This document shows, one piece after another, positions 1 to 12,227 of a stretch of DNA of 64,000 nucleotides; position 1 is the stretch's first letter; each line of letters starts with the position of its first letter. This stretch comes from Trichoplusia ni. Lineage: Eukaryota > Arthropoda > Insecta > Lepidoptera > Noctuidae. A program made the translations under genes and the position numbers. The stretch is taken from the NCBI RefSeq assembly GCF_003590095.1, contig NC_039483.1, positions 6,758,001 to 6,822,000 on the forward strand, in the 5' to 3' direction. Below the pieces are notes generated by a model, which was not told the origin of the DNA, did not search any database, and saw nothing but the letters and a program-made list of their open reading frames with translations.

Positions 1-291
1 TGGTTAGCAGAGATGATTTACCAGACAAATTTTAACAATACAGCAATTTTTGTTTTGCGTCATTTTTTTACCGAGCTTTTAGACAAAAAGACAATATGCA
101 ATATTAAGCAAATGGAGTACAGTTCTTCTTTATGTCGGTGTCAGTGTACATTTAAAACACAATTAATTGAAAAGTTTGATGATTTTATTGTCAAGTGAAG
201 CAGTTCAAAATCTGGCTAGTCATAGCCCTATCAAAAACAGATTCTGAAGAATACAGTTATCAAGTTAAGTAGATTTTATATACATGAAACT

Positions 292-445
292 GCATGGATA
301 GCCGAGTGGTTGAGGACACCACGCCAAAAACGATAACGTGTCTCGGCTTCTATACCCAGAGTAAGACAAACATTGGTGTAATCCACGAATGCTTGTCGTG
401 AGTCTGGGTGTATTTGTGCATGTGAATTGAATTTGTTGATTCAAT
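292..445 (+). mobile_element. tRNA-derived SINE, family A (decayed)
   Basis: Begins GGATAGCCGAGTGGTTGAGG, a pol III A box from a tRNA-like head. The tail has AATGCTTGTCGTGAGTCTGG followed by GTGCATGTGAATTGAAT. The B box is degraded. The same head and tail occur at six other places here. It lies in the last visible NSD intron or its downstream flank. Confidence 0.7.
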
Positions 446-481
446 TCCTTGATGCAGAAGTAGATTTTTTAATGTACTTAC

Positions 482-581
482 AGCAGGTATATCATACAAG
501 GCGAAAAGCCCGACTCGTACGTCACCCAACACCGTCCACTTTTGAGTTTCACAGTTTGGCTCACAGCAATGATTCATAAAC
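482..581 (-). CDS. NSD: NSD exon: SET catalytic FMNHCCEPNC segment
   Basis: 100-nt exon encoding FMNHCCEPNCETQKWTVLGD then VRVGLFALYDIPA. It holds the NHxCxPN motif that forms the cofactor and lysine pocket. Acceptor CATTTTACAG, donor GCT|GTAAGT. It ends in phase 0 just before the expected G-T-E-L-T-F-x-Y-N segment, which I did not find in positions 1-470. The gene therefore continues beyond the left edge. Confidence 0.92.
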
Positions 582-3500
582 CTGTAAAATGTAATTTTTA
601 ACATTTAAAATAACAATATTTTTAATCAGTTATGTATTTTTTGCGCAAAACGACGTTGATGCGTGACAACGATACATAGCATTAGTCAATGTTTCTTGTT
701 TACGTTTGTTATCCTTGTCGAAATAAATAACGTTAACGTTAACTGTAACAAATATTCAATTTTAAACAAATTTACCCTTTACTTCATTCAATTTCATTAA
801 ATATCTTAAGAGAAATCACAGCTTCAACAAAACTCCGAAGCAAATAATTTTTGTCGTTGCACGGCAGCGATAGCTCTGAGTCTGAACGTTATCAACATTG
901 CACACGTGCTAAGCGGGTTCGGGTTGCTAGTACATCGTTATGCTAGCTGTTCCCAGCAGGCCCTAAGAATTTTACGAATTGAAAATTAGCCCACGGGAAT
1001 AAAAGAAGGTTAGTTTTACACGCGTTAATCCTAGTATAAATACTTATAAACTAACTGTGGTTCCTTACAGTGGTTATTACTTGATAGATGATGAATTGAT
1101 TACTTGATGAATTGATTTCTTGATGAATTGATTACTTGATGAATTGATGACAAACATTCACACATACAAACTTTTTCCTTTATAATATTAGTCGGATACC
1201 TTACCTAGCCAGGTTTCCCTTGGGTCCAGCATCGATCATCCTCTCTTTATCCAACGTTAAGAAGTAAAAGTTCTCGTCTCGTATCTCGTGCTTCCGTCTC
1301 ATGCGGCGACGGAATTCTTCCTCGTCGATCAATTCGCCAACGTACTCGATCACGAATTGTCCTGGAAAGATGAATACAATATAGTCTTAAAAAAAACGAC
1401 TCCCGCACTAAGGAATTTAGTCCTCGTTTCGCGGGGGGTTTCGCAATTAAACAATTCACGTGCACAAAGACACCCAGACTCAGAACAAGCAATGATCACA
1501 CAAATACTTGTCCTACGCGGGGATCATCCCCGCGACAAGTCGCGCAAAATGGGTTTGACGTGATGACCTCAACCGCTCGGCTATCCGTGTAGTCAAATAG
1601 ACCAAAGTCAAATAGTCGTTCAAGGTGTTTTTTGGGATGATATGAATAAAAATGGAACCCTATTAAAGTCTCACACTGTCTTCCGGCGACTGGACAGAGT
1701 TAAAAGTACACCAAAATGTTGCATGTATTTTTAGAAATAAGAAATGAGTAAGTACTGCTAATCATCACCAACATACAAGCCTTTTCCCAAATATTACAGG
1801 GGCGGCTTCCAGTCAACTAAGTAACAGGATACAGCTAAGTACCAGTGATTTACAGGGAGCGGCTACCTATCTGACCTCCTCAACCCAGTTAACCGAACAA
1901 CACAATACCCTTTAGTAAAACTAGTTGTCGGACTTTCTAGCTAACTACCCAAAACGAGTGTTACAGATGTATTAATAACAGCCGAGAGCCGAAATTTAAC
2001 GTGCCTTCCGAAACACGGAGGAATAATGGCATAGATGGTCGACCATCCACGGACCGATCGTGTCAAGCACACATTAACCTATGATCATATGCAATTATAT
2101 GCGTTATAGTTTAGTGACGAGCTTGTCAGTAAGTATTGTACATACCTGCTTTGATATCCTCTAACGTTTTGAGTCCCCAGCCCCGGCTGGGGGTCCTGTA
2201 AGGCACTAGTTTGGGGTAGAGTCGCTTCTCGAAGGCGCGGTTGTTGCAGCGCTCGCCCGCGCGACAGGTCGGGCCGCATTCCGTTAGGAGCACTCTGCAT
2301 AAGAATTAAATTATTGTTATTCCAACACATATTATAAAAGATCATAAAAGTGTAATTTTTCATTCAAATTGATGTTTGGCACTAATTCTAAGACAAAATG
2401 GGTTTGTTTTCTCGTGTTTCAGTGTTTGAAACGGTAAGGAAAATAAAAAGCACTTAAGATTGTGAAATGTATGGTAGTGGGGGCTGGTAACATCAATTTC
2501 TAGTAAAAACGTATCGGTAAGTGACGCCACACGAGTTTTAAATTACTGAAACTCTTCATTTTTTGTAACATGATAAGAGAAAAAATACGCGACTGCAGTT
2601 GGTTCGGCAGTCCAAAGAACAGACCACTAAGCTACCGTGTTTAGAAACGTGTATATATGCTTAGTCCGCATATATGAGTGCCTCGCACATGCGTTGACCA
2701 ATACAAGTAGATCCCCGTGCAGTACCTGTTGAGGCACTGCGAGTAGGGCCCGCAGGGGTCTGGCTCGGCGGGGTCGCAGTCGCACTGCGTGAGCGAGGAC
2801 TCGGGGTCGTCCAGGCGGCGGCCGCACAGCGAGCCGCACGCGCGGTTCACCTTCAGCTTCACGTAGTGCGGCGGCAGGAGCGACTGCGCTATGTCCTGAG
2901 ATTCCTCCTCGTTCGGTCGAGCCGCTAAAGCATTAAGACGATTTTAAGTATAAATTATTTGTACTACTGGTATAAATGCGAAAGTATCTCTGTCTGTGTC
3001 GCTTTCACGCCAAGACTACTGAACCGATTTGTTTGAAATCGAGAAAATGAGAAAGGCCAGTCTCTTAACTGGAAAAAAGGGTTGTAATGGAGGGGTCTAT
3101 AGTTTTTACGAAACTGTTTTCTGGAATAGAACACGGTTTTAAAATTTAACTCAAACACATGAATTTGATGAAGAATAATAACTATTATTTGCATTATTTC
3201 CTCCTGATAAAATTATAAACTAATTTTAACTAGATATTTTCAGTTTTTATCTGTTATATCTGACTTTTGGGGATTAGTTTTGACAGTTGGCATATTTTTT
3301 TATGTACACAGGCTTAAAACTAATACAATTTTTCGATTACTGTGCCTTTTCATTTGTTTTAATACTTTGCATTCATTATTTCGCTTATTAGAAGTAGATT
3401 TAATGTGTATTGTTGTTAAAACAATATTATTCAGTAATCTAAGAAAAGAGGATCTAAAATCTTGGTGTTTATTTCTTACATATACATTACGTAACTAGAC

Positions 3501-6500
3501 TTTTAATTCAGCGTTATATTTGATTTCGTAATCTTTATTGTCTTTTACATTCGTTTTTATTCATAAACCGAATTTTTAAGCAAATTATACACCACGAATG
3601 TTTATTTACTTACTTTTGAGTATTTCGCAGGCTCGTTGCGCATGTTCCATAGCTGTAGTGAAGGCTGCATCTATTTTAGACTTCTGGCTCGATACACGAC
3701 CAGAATCACCTGCGGAAAACAAACTCAATATTATTTTAACTCACAGGATGGAATTTAACCGCAATTTCTCTGTCTTTAACACCAAAATTTTAGTTATCTT
3801 ACTTATGCAACTAATTCTACACGCATTTTTTTGCTATCACCTTGTTGTTTAGTTTTTCCGGTTCCTGCCAAATTAAGTCTTCCAATGAACCACGCAGATA
3901 CAGTCGTTTGTGTAAACTTTTCGAAATTGCCTAAACAGTATATCATCTGTCTCTTTTTCCATCAAACTTTTGACTTATTTTGTGAGCTGTCATAGAATGT
4001 AAATTAAGAGAATTCTTTAGTGTTTCACATATACTATGATGAGAAACTGGTATTTTCAAACAAAAACGTTTTGATTTTGATATTTTTTTTCTAACTAACC
4101 TTCTTGGAAGGGAAACACGCGTCCCCTATTGACCCAGTAATGATCGTACTGGCCAAAGAAGCGCACGACGAACTCGCCGTGGTTGTGCTTCGCGGCGAGA
4201 ATGTTCTCCGGGATCTCCGAAGGGTGCAGGATGATGCCCGGCCACCATCTGTGGGATGGAAAAAAGAGGTTTTAATAAAGTTATTTATCTTTATTTCACA
4301 CAGATAAGTATGTTTATAAGTTCAGCCCCACAAAACCGTTGTACAGTAAGAGTATATATTTAGAAACTGTTGTTCTATTTGGGGTTAGTGCCTAAGCTAG
4401 ACAGAAGGACCGCATTTCAAATGCAATCCATCTGCAAATTGTAGTTTTGCGGTCAGTCAGTCTAGAGCCTTAGAGCCTATGTTTTCTCGGTCTCTTACCG
4501 GCTAAAACCACTACAGTACTTTCCTAGCTCCTGAGACTTCGTTTCTTTATTTTGTTGTATTTTATGCCAATTATTATTTTTTCCTTCTTTTGTTTCAACT
4601 AACCTGTAATGTCCAAGTTTGACCCACACCATCTCTCCATACAGCGGCAGTCGTCCCGTCTCGCAATCTTCACACATGTAGCCACCTGTTAAACAATCAT
4701 ATTCTTTTAGTAACAAAAATGTACAACCGACTGAGATGAATTGTGAATTGAGAGACTACTATATTTAGGCATAAATTTGACAAGTATTTTTGCTCGTTTT
4801 TTAAACCACGCAATGATTTTGTAAACTTGAAATACAATCGCAAGGTCACGCGTTAGTGCCATACACTCCTTTGTTCCGCACACAAATCAAATTCATTTAT
4901 TCAATATTATGCATTAAACTAAAAGAAGAAAATTTTAAAAAAAAATATCGCCCCTTTGAAGGAAGCCGTATGCAAAATTTAAACTAAAAACACTTAAAGT
5001 TGAGGCCCTGCGTTGATAGATCAGTCGGTCAGCTTTCGTTTATATATATTAAGATTCGCCATGGCCCGCGCCTCCGTTTTTTTATTAAACGAATCATTTT
5101 TAAATTTCTATTCCTTAAATTGACAAGAAGAGAAGTTTCATTTTCTTTACTGTCAATGAAATACCAACAGATACCCTTAACATCTCATGTTGAAAAAGTA
5201 CTACACTGTGTCCTAGCTTAGCTTGAATCAATGTTTTTAGAATGCATACATCTCGAATAGGAACTAATACGTATATAAATAAAATACATACCTTCCGGCG
5301 GCTTTATGTTAAGGCACTCGGCGTGGAAGCTCGTCGGGCAGTACTCGCAGCATATTAGAGACCCGCCTAACGCACAGATGAAGCACCAGCCTGTGTTCAC
5401 GTGACAAGGCACTTTGCCGGGCCTGGAAGAAGGTATAAGGGTTTATATAGTTATGTGTTATCATTTAAGAATAATATGGAAACAGAATGTATCTTTGTGG
5501 AATTTTCGTACTCGGACTACGGAGTTTGTTGCGTCGCTATTTCTCAACAGGCAAAGTACTGAGATAACAGACGCTGAACAAAAAGTATTTCTTTTATTAG
5601 AATTTTGTCCTCATATTTACGGGAAGCAAATATACAGAATTAAATATAATGGTCGTCAATACAGCGTCACGAAGAAATTGAAGGAAAATATTTTTTGTAG
5701 TATTGAAATTATATAAAAAAGTCAACCTACTTGTGTTCATAATGCCTCGGGCATATAATATGCGATGCTGTCAGTATCTGCGTACCAGCGGGCAGGCATT
5801 TCGTGAACGAATGGTAAGTAGCGGGGCACTTCACACAACGAGCCAACTTGTCCCCACTAAACCTAGTCTTGCATCCTCGAGGATCATCTGACACACAAGT
5901 ATGACAAACGTGTCTCGGACATGTCAAAGCTTCGAAATACTCATCAATTTTCTTGTTATTCTTCGAAGGCTCGCCTCCATTAAACTGCGTCTGAGGCCAG
6001 TGGTCTAAACAGTCTAAATGGTAATATTTATGACAATGAGCCACATGACACTTCTGCCTTCGTTTCGTTTCTTTCTTAGACACAGCTGACTTACAAACAA
6101 AACATACAGGTGTGTCGTATTTTTGACAGTCTCTGCATTTGAAGTCGGAGAAATCGATTCCGTAGTTCGAGTGTCTAGGTTTTAGTTTGACATCGATTAT
6201 CTCGCATTTGCCGGGTACCATCTCGCTCCAATCGATTCCATCGTCACTCGAGTACGAATCGTATTCGTACTTTTCCGAATCTGGTAATATATCTTTCATT
6301 TTTGCTTGTAATTGTGACTCGAATGTGTCGGCGTCGACTGCGTACGATTCCGATTCCAATACTTCTTCTATAGATGCGTTATGTTCTTCGGATACATCTT
6401 GAGATTTATCATCAGAATCGTCTGGGTTTTTAGGTTTGCGTCCAGGTTTCTTTTTCCTTTTCCTGCCTCTTGACGGTATGGGAGTTTCAACTTTAACTTT

Positions 6501-9500
6501 TTCTTTCTTAACACAGTCAACATGGAACATACCATTGCATCCTTTGCATTTGACTAAGTGACCAGATCTGTAGCAAATCTCGCAAACCTTTTCTCTGATA
6601 AGTCCTTTGAAGATATTTGGTTTGGGTAGTGTCAGTTCTTCAAAGTACAGTTCTATTTCATCAATGTTGTTTATTTCTTGACTTTGTTCCATTTCTTGGT
6701 TGTCACCTTGTTCTGTATTATGTTTCTTCTTGAATATAGAGAAAACTTCAAGCTCTTCTTCAACGTCTGAAAACTCCTCATTGTAATACGGTTTAATGAC
6801 TTTCCTTTTTGGTTTTTCTTTAGGGATTACGTCATCCTCGGTTTCTTTGTCAATCTCTTTCTCTGTTTTAACTTTGCGTTTAATCTTCTTTGGTTGCTGT
6901 ATTTCTTTGAGACCCTTAACCAGTCCAGATTGTTCGATTTCATCGCATTTCTTTATTTCCGATTTAGTATTCTCTTCGTACAACCAAGTTTGGTACAAAT
7001 AGGCTACGATTTCATCCTGTGTTAGCTGTGGGTTTTCATCTATTAGCGCGTCTTGTCGCAACTCTAAATATTTGACAAATTCGGGGTCTTCCATAGCATT
7101 TTCGACTTTCTTGGGAAGGAATTTCTTTTTACGTTTCGTTATAGATATTTCACTGTCTTCGGAATTAATGGACATAGTGTCTAATTCTTCATCTTTAACT
7201 TTTACGTCATCATCTCGGAAAACCATAGCTTTTTTCGTTTTTGACCGTAGTTTACATCTTATTAAGGGTGCTTCACTATCCTCCGAGTCTATGGATTCTC
7301 TATCGAAGTCTTCTTTGTAGGTATTTGTCTCTGGTTCCTGTGGGAACGACAGTTTGATAACATTTGTTGTGTCCATAACTGTACCTTCGGTTCGTTCGTT
7401 TTGGTCTGTTTCTAATGCTATACTTGATATATCATCATGTTTTCCTTTTACTTCCGAGCCTTGTTCTTCAGTTTCTACGCTTTGAGCATTACAACCTAAT
7501 GCTATTTCTGTTTCATTGGTAGGACTATCTTGTTTCGATACTTCAATAGTTTTACTACAGCTACTTTCATAAGTAACCTCACTGTTTATATTTGTAATAT
7601 CCTCTCGATGACCTTCTCTACTAGTATCCTTTATGTTATTGGAATCTTGACTTGTTTTATTTGTATTTTCCTGTTCATTATTAGTTAATTTGTTTGCTTC
7701 ATTTCTACTATCATTGATGTTGTTAATGACCTCAATAGCATCAATTCTAGTATCATGTATGCTGTTAGAATCTTCACTTATTTCGTGTATACTATCTTTT
7801 TCATCATTAGTCACCTTAATTATTTCATTGCTACTGGTGGTTTTGTTCTTAGATGCCTCAGATTCACTCCTATCTGGCGTTGTATCTGTACTACAAGATT
7901 CTATACTATCGTTATCATAAATACCATTTTCTTTAATAGGCTCTCTATCTCTATTCCTCCTCTTTCTATAAATATATTTCTGCATTGAATTTCTGTTCAA
8001 ACTTAAATTCCTTTTACGTACAGGTTCGGAATTCAGTCCTTTAACTAAATTCGATTCTCGCAGCGCATCGTTCTTTTTATCGTCCGATTTTACGCTTTCT
8101 TCGTAAACCCAAATTTTATGTAGGTAGGTAACAATTTGGGCTTGTGTTAAATTTGGATATTCGTCCATTATAGAATCCTGTCTTAATTCTAGAAACTTAA
8201 CAAATTCAGGATTTTCTAAGGGGTCTTCAGTTTCTTTAGCTTTTGAACGTAATTTACGTTTACTTTCAGATTTCGTTGACGTCACACTGTCTTCAGAATG
8301 TATTGAGGCTGTATCGCAATCTAAATCGCCGTTAACGTGACTGGTTTCTTCGTGAAAGCCATTTTTAATGACAGATTCGTGTATAGTCGGTATGTTTACT
8401 TCTTCTGCCGAGCATATATCGATTTCTTTAACGTTATTCTGATTGTGTACAGACGTATTAGATATATGATCGACGATATCATCGTTTTTTGTAATTACTT
8501 CACTACTATCAATAATAGGAACACTATTTTCGCAACTACCGTTTTCTACAACATTGTCTTGTGCATCTTCTGAAGAAATCTCATCAGAATTTTCTACTTC
8601 ATTACTAGTTTCTTTAACACTATCTACTTGTTTGTCTAATAAATTCTCTGGTAAACTTTCATTAGTATCTTCATCCATTAGTTCATCTAAACACTCTGCA
8701 TTCGAAACATTAGTTTGTTCATTTCCATTGTCACCTTTGTCTGTATTTTCTTGATCTGTTAAATTATCTTCATCGCTCGCACCATCACTTAGCATCTCTG
8801 TTGCATCTTGACTTACTTCAGAAGCATCCTTATCCATTACTTGCATGTTTAAGCAAGAATTATTTTCAGTCTGACTTTCAGGTTCGGCATCTACCGCACT
8901 ATTTTCAGGTGCTTCAGGAGACTCAATCTCTTCATCAACAGACATGTTCTGTTCACCTAAGTCATCATCATCATCATCTTTGTCTCTTTCATTCTCCAGG
9001 TTTGTATTCTCATCACTTTCGTAGACTGTACTTTGACTGTCTTGTGTGTCTTCACTGTAAGAATCTTCATATACAGGGCTTACCATTTGATCCCTGTTGA
9101 TGACTGTATCTTGGCTCTCACAGCTATCTTGCGCAGATTGATTTTCAATAGACTTTTCAGATACATGTGCAGTATTATTATTACCAGATGTAGCCGAACT
9201 TGACATACTATTATAATCCTGACTATTCTCATCCGTCGCTTCACTTTCACAAGAATCGCATGAACCATTGACTGTTGCAACATCTTTAGAACTATCTTCA
9301 GTGGTTAATTGTTTTCTTTCATTAGCTTTGTCACTGTCTATAGAGTTTTCAGACTGGTTTTCAGCTTTAGATATTATGAATAAGCTTTTGGATTCCTTAG
9401 AAGCCACAGTTTTACAGCTCTCAGTGTCTGTAGATGTGCAATCCGAATCTGTGACTTCCTGTGTTTTACTGTAATCATGCTCGTTTTGAAAAGGCAGTAA

Positions 9501-12227
9501 ATTCCGAGATTCTGCCATCGACTTTCTTAAACTATAAGGCTTATTCAGGGGAACTTTAGACATACTTTTCTTACTTTTAGAAGCTTTTGTTGCAGAGGTT
9601 TTTTTTTCCTCTACTTTCAAAGGCACTTGTGGTTTCGTTTGAGTTTTTTCTGGAGTTTTTGACTTTGCTTTCTGAAGCCATCTGTCCATGTGTGACTGTC
9701 TTTGGATTTTAGTGATGCCGGTCTTGGCTGCCATATTGTCTAGACATGCTGTAACAACCTCGAACACGTCTAGCGACTTGTTACGAGTTCTGTTCTTGGA
9801 TCGGTCGTTGTTTTCTACTTTACCATCATCTTCAGAAAATAGACTGTCATACAAACTCTCACTTAAAGACACATCACTGTCTGTCCTACTGATTTTCTCA
9901 CTCTTTGGTGGTTTCGCTTTTATTCTAGACTTTTCTAGCATATCGTTAAATATGTCTATCCTTAATCTTTTCGGTTCTCTCAGCAACATTTCTGCTTCTT
10001 CAACTGATGCATTCCATAGGGCTTGCTTTTTCTCGGACACGAAGTATGCTGCATACAATCTCGGGTCCTTTTTCTTATCCTAAAACAGGTAGATGCAAAA
10101 TTTCAGTAAATTTTTGTTTGTACAAAATACCAAATTAAAGATGTTGCCTAGTTGGGACTAGTTTGATCTGTGGATATAATGATATATGGACTGCCTTTAG
10201 TAGTGGATAATTAGATATACTCTACTGTATATATATACTGAGTGACATCTATATATCACTAAATTCCTCCTAAACAGCAGTACCTTCTCAATAAATGCAA
10301 TTTAAATGATTTTTTTTATGCATTGGGGTGGCGGTAGGCTGATTTGCGTCACAGAACGCAGAAAGAAATTTTCCAGATCATATAGTTATAACTAAATAAT
10401 GAACATACCTCTGGTGTAAAGTTATCCCTAGTGTTCTCAAACTCGAGTTGTCCAAGGTACTTCCGGAGCATAGTGTCGACGATCCAGCCGCGACGTCCGT
10501 TGTCCCCGAAAAATGTCACGTGAATGACATCACGTTCTATGCGTCCGAATACTGGGAATTAAGAGATTTCGATATGAGTGTAAGGGTCATTTCAAAAAGT
10601 ATAGAGGTTTGTGCTATGTTTTTGAGTATTTTTTTTTCGGTTATTGAAGATGTGTATTGTGAAGTAAGGTATTACATTTACAAACTGGAATTTTATAAGA
10701 AAAAATGGTGATAGGAACTACTACTCCAGAATGATTTGAATTTTTTGTAAGTAAACACAAAATGTGTCTTATAAATAATATAAATTGTTTTTATTGTAAA
10801 AGATATTTGTGAATTTTGTAAAAATTTTATAAACTGTTTTTTTTTTATTATATTATTATCAGTTCATTTGATTTAACCAATAATAATTACATATACACAG
10901 ACACTGATATGAGATAAATATTATGAGTCCAACAAATCGCTTGAAGATATATAATGAAAATAATGATTAAACAGTTACTACAAAAAATATATTCTGATAA
11001 CATTATACAGCAAAGTAGATTAAAATAAAGTAAATAATTATTTTAACAAGCATTGCAATATGTGGTCAACAAATTTTCATTTTACAGCAGCTTACAACAA
11101 ATTTTATTATTAATAGCTATGCTATAATTATATTTCTTGCTTGTAGTTTACCTTAAGGCAGATTATAATAATATATGTGTCTAGCAAAATCAAATATTTA
11201 TAAATGTAGCTATGCATTTTTTATTCACAAAAAGGGAATTTAAGAATAGGGTTTTATACTATTAGTAGAAAAACTAATTTTGAAACAAAGAATAACAAAG
11301 TAAACTTTATATTTAAAATAATAAATATATAAAATTATACTTACACTTCTTTTTAACAAAAACTCCATTTGAGGGGTCTCTGGTAACTATAGATGGCCAG
11401 AAGGGATAGGTACCCATTCTAGCCCAAGCCAAATCTCCAACTTGATAAGCACATTTAGCTTCCAGCTCAAACAATTCACTCTTAGACGGAACCTTGACAT
11501 CCTTGCTATCTTTCTTCTTCTTCTTACTATCAAAGTCCAGAGTTTTGACTACAGAAGAATTGTCTATATATCCATTTTGTTGTTTGGTATTACTGAGGCT
11601 GTATCTCTCTGAAGATCGTTCCAATATATTGTTTAAGTGTGTACTAGATGATTTTTCAGCACTTTTGACAAGAGAGAACATGTTCTTAATAAACTTGGAG
11701 TTCTCATCAGGTTCCCGCTTCTGTATCAAGTCCGTCCTTATGTAGACTTTAGGGAACTTCTTGGCTGGGGATGGCACAGTTGCCTTCACCTCTTCGGTGC
11801 TAAAACGACTCAAAGATATATTTTCTTGATAAATACTTTCAATTTGATTCTCCAGAAACGTCTCTTCACCAACTTTTTTTGGTTTCTCTGTCCTCAGTGG
11901 TGAATTAGATGCATGCATCTTGTATACTGGTGACTGTGTCTGAGATTGTTGTTTAGTAGGTGACTTATCGGCTAATGGTGACTTAAGTTCAGATGTCACT
12001 TTCTTGGCATCACTTATCTCCTTATCAGTTTTAAGCCGGCGGGCTCTGCCATACCGGCTGGTACTGCTTCCATCACCATTAGAGACCGGTGAAGTCACCC
12101 TGGCAGTCAAACTTGTTTCAAGTTCACGTTCAATCAGTGACCTTTTCTTTGGCTTTGATTTCACATTTATAGGACTTACACATGACTTTAGGTCCTCAGA
12201 ACTTAAGTTATCTTCAGACTCATCCAT
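482..12227 (-). CDS. NSD: NSD-family histone H3K36 methyltransferase (NSD1/Mes-4-like), partial at its 3' end
   Basis: Nuclear chromatin enzyme expected to mono- and dimethylate histone H3 lysine 36 using S-adenosylmethionine. Coding exons on the minus strand: 12227-11345, 10551-10409, 10079-5731, 5422-5292, 4685-4604, 4248-4100, 3709-3614, 2924-2726, 2294-2146, 1361-1205 and 581-482. Each has AG/GT borders, and the phases join into 2146 codons without a stop. Domain order: basic/acidic N-terminus; PWWP1 (about 258-330); very acidic region; two HMG-box-like repeats (about 928-1029 and 1304-1404); PHD fingers (about 1506-1540, 1665-1791, 1800-1830); PWWP2 (about 1847-1930); AWS (about 1985-2030); SET from about 2034. 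SET shows RGWGL, YVGELID, IDAGPKGN and FMNHCCEPNC. The order PWWP-PHD-PWWP-AWS-SET is diagnostic of NSD proteins, and NHCC at the SET core is, as I recall, the NSD1 form. The last SET segment and post-SET are outside the window. The family is certain; the exact ortholog name is inferred. Confidence 0.93.
1089..1152 (+). repeat. 16-bp minisatellite, about four units
   Basis: Four tandem copies of TTGATGAATTGATTAC with one- or two-base variants, inside the NSD intron between the exons at 581 and 1205. Confidence 0.85.
1205..1361 (-). CDS. NSD: NSD exon: SET domain core
   Basis: 157-nt exon encoding QFVIEYVGELIDEEEFRRRM and later FYFLTLDKERMIDAGPKGNL. Both are conserved SET strands; IDAGPKGN precedes the catalytic NH motif in the next exon. 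Acceptor ATCTTTCCAG, donor GCTAG|GTAAGG. Confidence 0.93.
1378..1600 (-). mobile_element. tRNA-derived SINE, family A (near complete)
   Basis: Minus strand begins CACGGATAGCCGAGCGGTTG, the A box, followed by a B-box-like GGGATGATCCCCGCG. The family tail follows (TTGTTCTGAGTCTGGGTGTC, then AATTCCTTAGTGCGGGA). It sits in an NSD intron in the same orientation as the gene. Confidence 0.8.
1758..2127 (-). mobile_element. SINE family E copy in an NSD intron
   Basis: On the plus strand this copy holds the conserved block CTGACCTCCTCAACCCAGTT and CGTGCCTTCCGAAACACGG. Both are shared with copies near 24.9 kb and 51.6 kb. An 11-base near-repeat (AGTAAGTACTG at 1747 and AGTAAGTATTG at 2128) flanks it and may be the target-site duplication. 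Orientation is called minus because the tRNA-like head is at the right end. Confidence 0.65.
2146..2294 (-). CDS. NSD: NSD exon: AWS end and SET start
   Basis: 149-nt exon encoding VLLTECGPTCRAGERCNNRA (the remaining AWS cysteines), then TPSRGWGLKTLEDIKA. The latter is the S-adenosylmethionine-binding RGWGL motif that opens SET. Acceptor TTATGCAG, donor AGCAG|GTATGT. Confidence 0.92.
2726..2924 (-). CDS. NSD: NSD exon: pre-SET/AWS region
   Basis: 199-nt GC-rich exon encoding ARPNEEESQDIAQSLLPPHY, then a cysteine-rich stretch CDCDPAEPDPCGPYSQCLNR. This is the first half of the AWS zinc-binding domain. Its GC content is much higher than the flanking introns. Acceptor AATGCTTTAG, donor AACAG|GTACTG. 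Confidence 0.88.
2960..3070 (+). repeat. Dispersed lepidopteran repeat fragment
   Basis: AAATGCGAAAGTATCTCTGT ... TTTCACGCCAAGACTACTGA-ACCGATTT is a motif of a very common moth repeat. Weaker relatives appear at 16.4, 19.0, 52.9 and 55.3 kb. No coding capacity is seen. Confidence 0.45.
3614..3709 (-). CDS. NSD: NSD exon: helical end of PWWP2
   Basis: 96-nt exon encoding GDSGRVSSQKSKIDAAFTTA then MEHAQRACEILK, the C-terminal helix of the PWWP. Acceptor TTTTCCGCAG, donor AAAA|GTAAGT; phase 1 in and out. Confidence 0.85.
4100..4248 (-). CDS. NSD: NSD exon: core of PWWP2
   Basis: Encodes WWPGIILHPSEIPENILAAK, then FVVRFFGQYDHYWVNRGRVF. This is the aromatic-cage half of the second PWWP, which binds methylated H3K36 nucleosomes in NSD proteins. 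Acceptor CATCCCACAG, donor GAAG|GTTAGT. Confidence 0.9.
4604..4685 (-). CDS. NSD: NSD exon: start of PWWP2
   Basis: 82-nt exon reading GGYMCEDCETGRLPLYGEMV then WVKLGHYR. GEMVWVKLGHYRWWPG, completed in the next exon, is the PWWP signature with a WWPG core. Acceptor TTTAACAG; donor ACAG|GTTAGT. Confidence 0.88.
5292..5422 (-). CDS. NSD: NSD exon: PHD finger before PWWP2
   Basis: 44 codons encoding CFICALGGSLICCEYCPTSF-HAEC, a C4HC3 PHD finger. Acceptor TCTTCCAG at 5423, donor GGAAG|GTATGT at 5292. The phases (2 in, 1 out) match both neighbours. Confidence 0.9.
5731..10079 (-). CDS. NSD: NSD giant central exon: acidic region, duplicated HMG-like modules, PHD fingers
   Basis: 4349-nt exon, residues 343-1791. 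It opens with DKKKDPRLYAAYFVSEKKQA. A long Asp/Glu/Ser/Asn-rich stretch follows (about 9500-8350). Two copies of one module follow: PEFVKFLELRQDSIMDEYPN near 8210-8150 and PEFVKYLELRQDALIDENPQ near 7095-7040. Each continues into a W-Y-E-E segment and LVKGL, resembling an HMG box. The end holds zinc-binding PHD motifs: CEICYRSGHLVKCKGCNGMF near 6590-6530, then CFVCKSAV...CHKYYHLDCL and CVKCPATYH. Acceptor CTGTTTTAG at 10080; donor AA|GTAGGT at 5730; leaves in phase 2. Confidence 0.92.
10409..10551 (-). CDS. NSD: NSD exon completing PWWP1
   Basis: 48 codons (one split) beginning LFGRIERDVIHVTFFGDNGR and ending NFTPE. It continues the PWWP beta-barrel (VTFFGDNGRRGWI). Acceptor AATTCCCAG at 10552, donor GAG|GTATGT at 10409; phase 1 in and phase 0 out. 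Confidence 0.88.

Noticed and set aside
9688..10083. 131-residue plus-strand open frame, and other long frames at 7.1-9.5 kb
   Set aside because: Antisense shadows of the NSD central exon.
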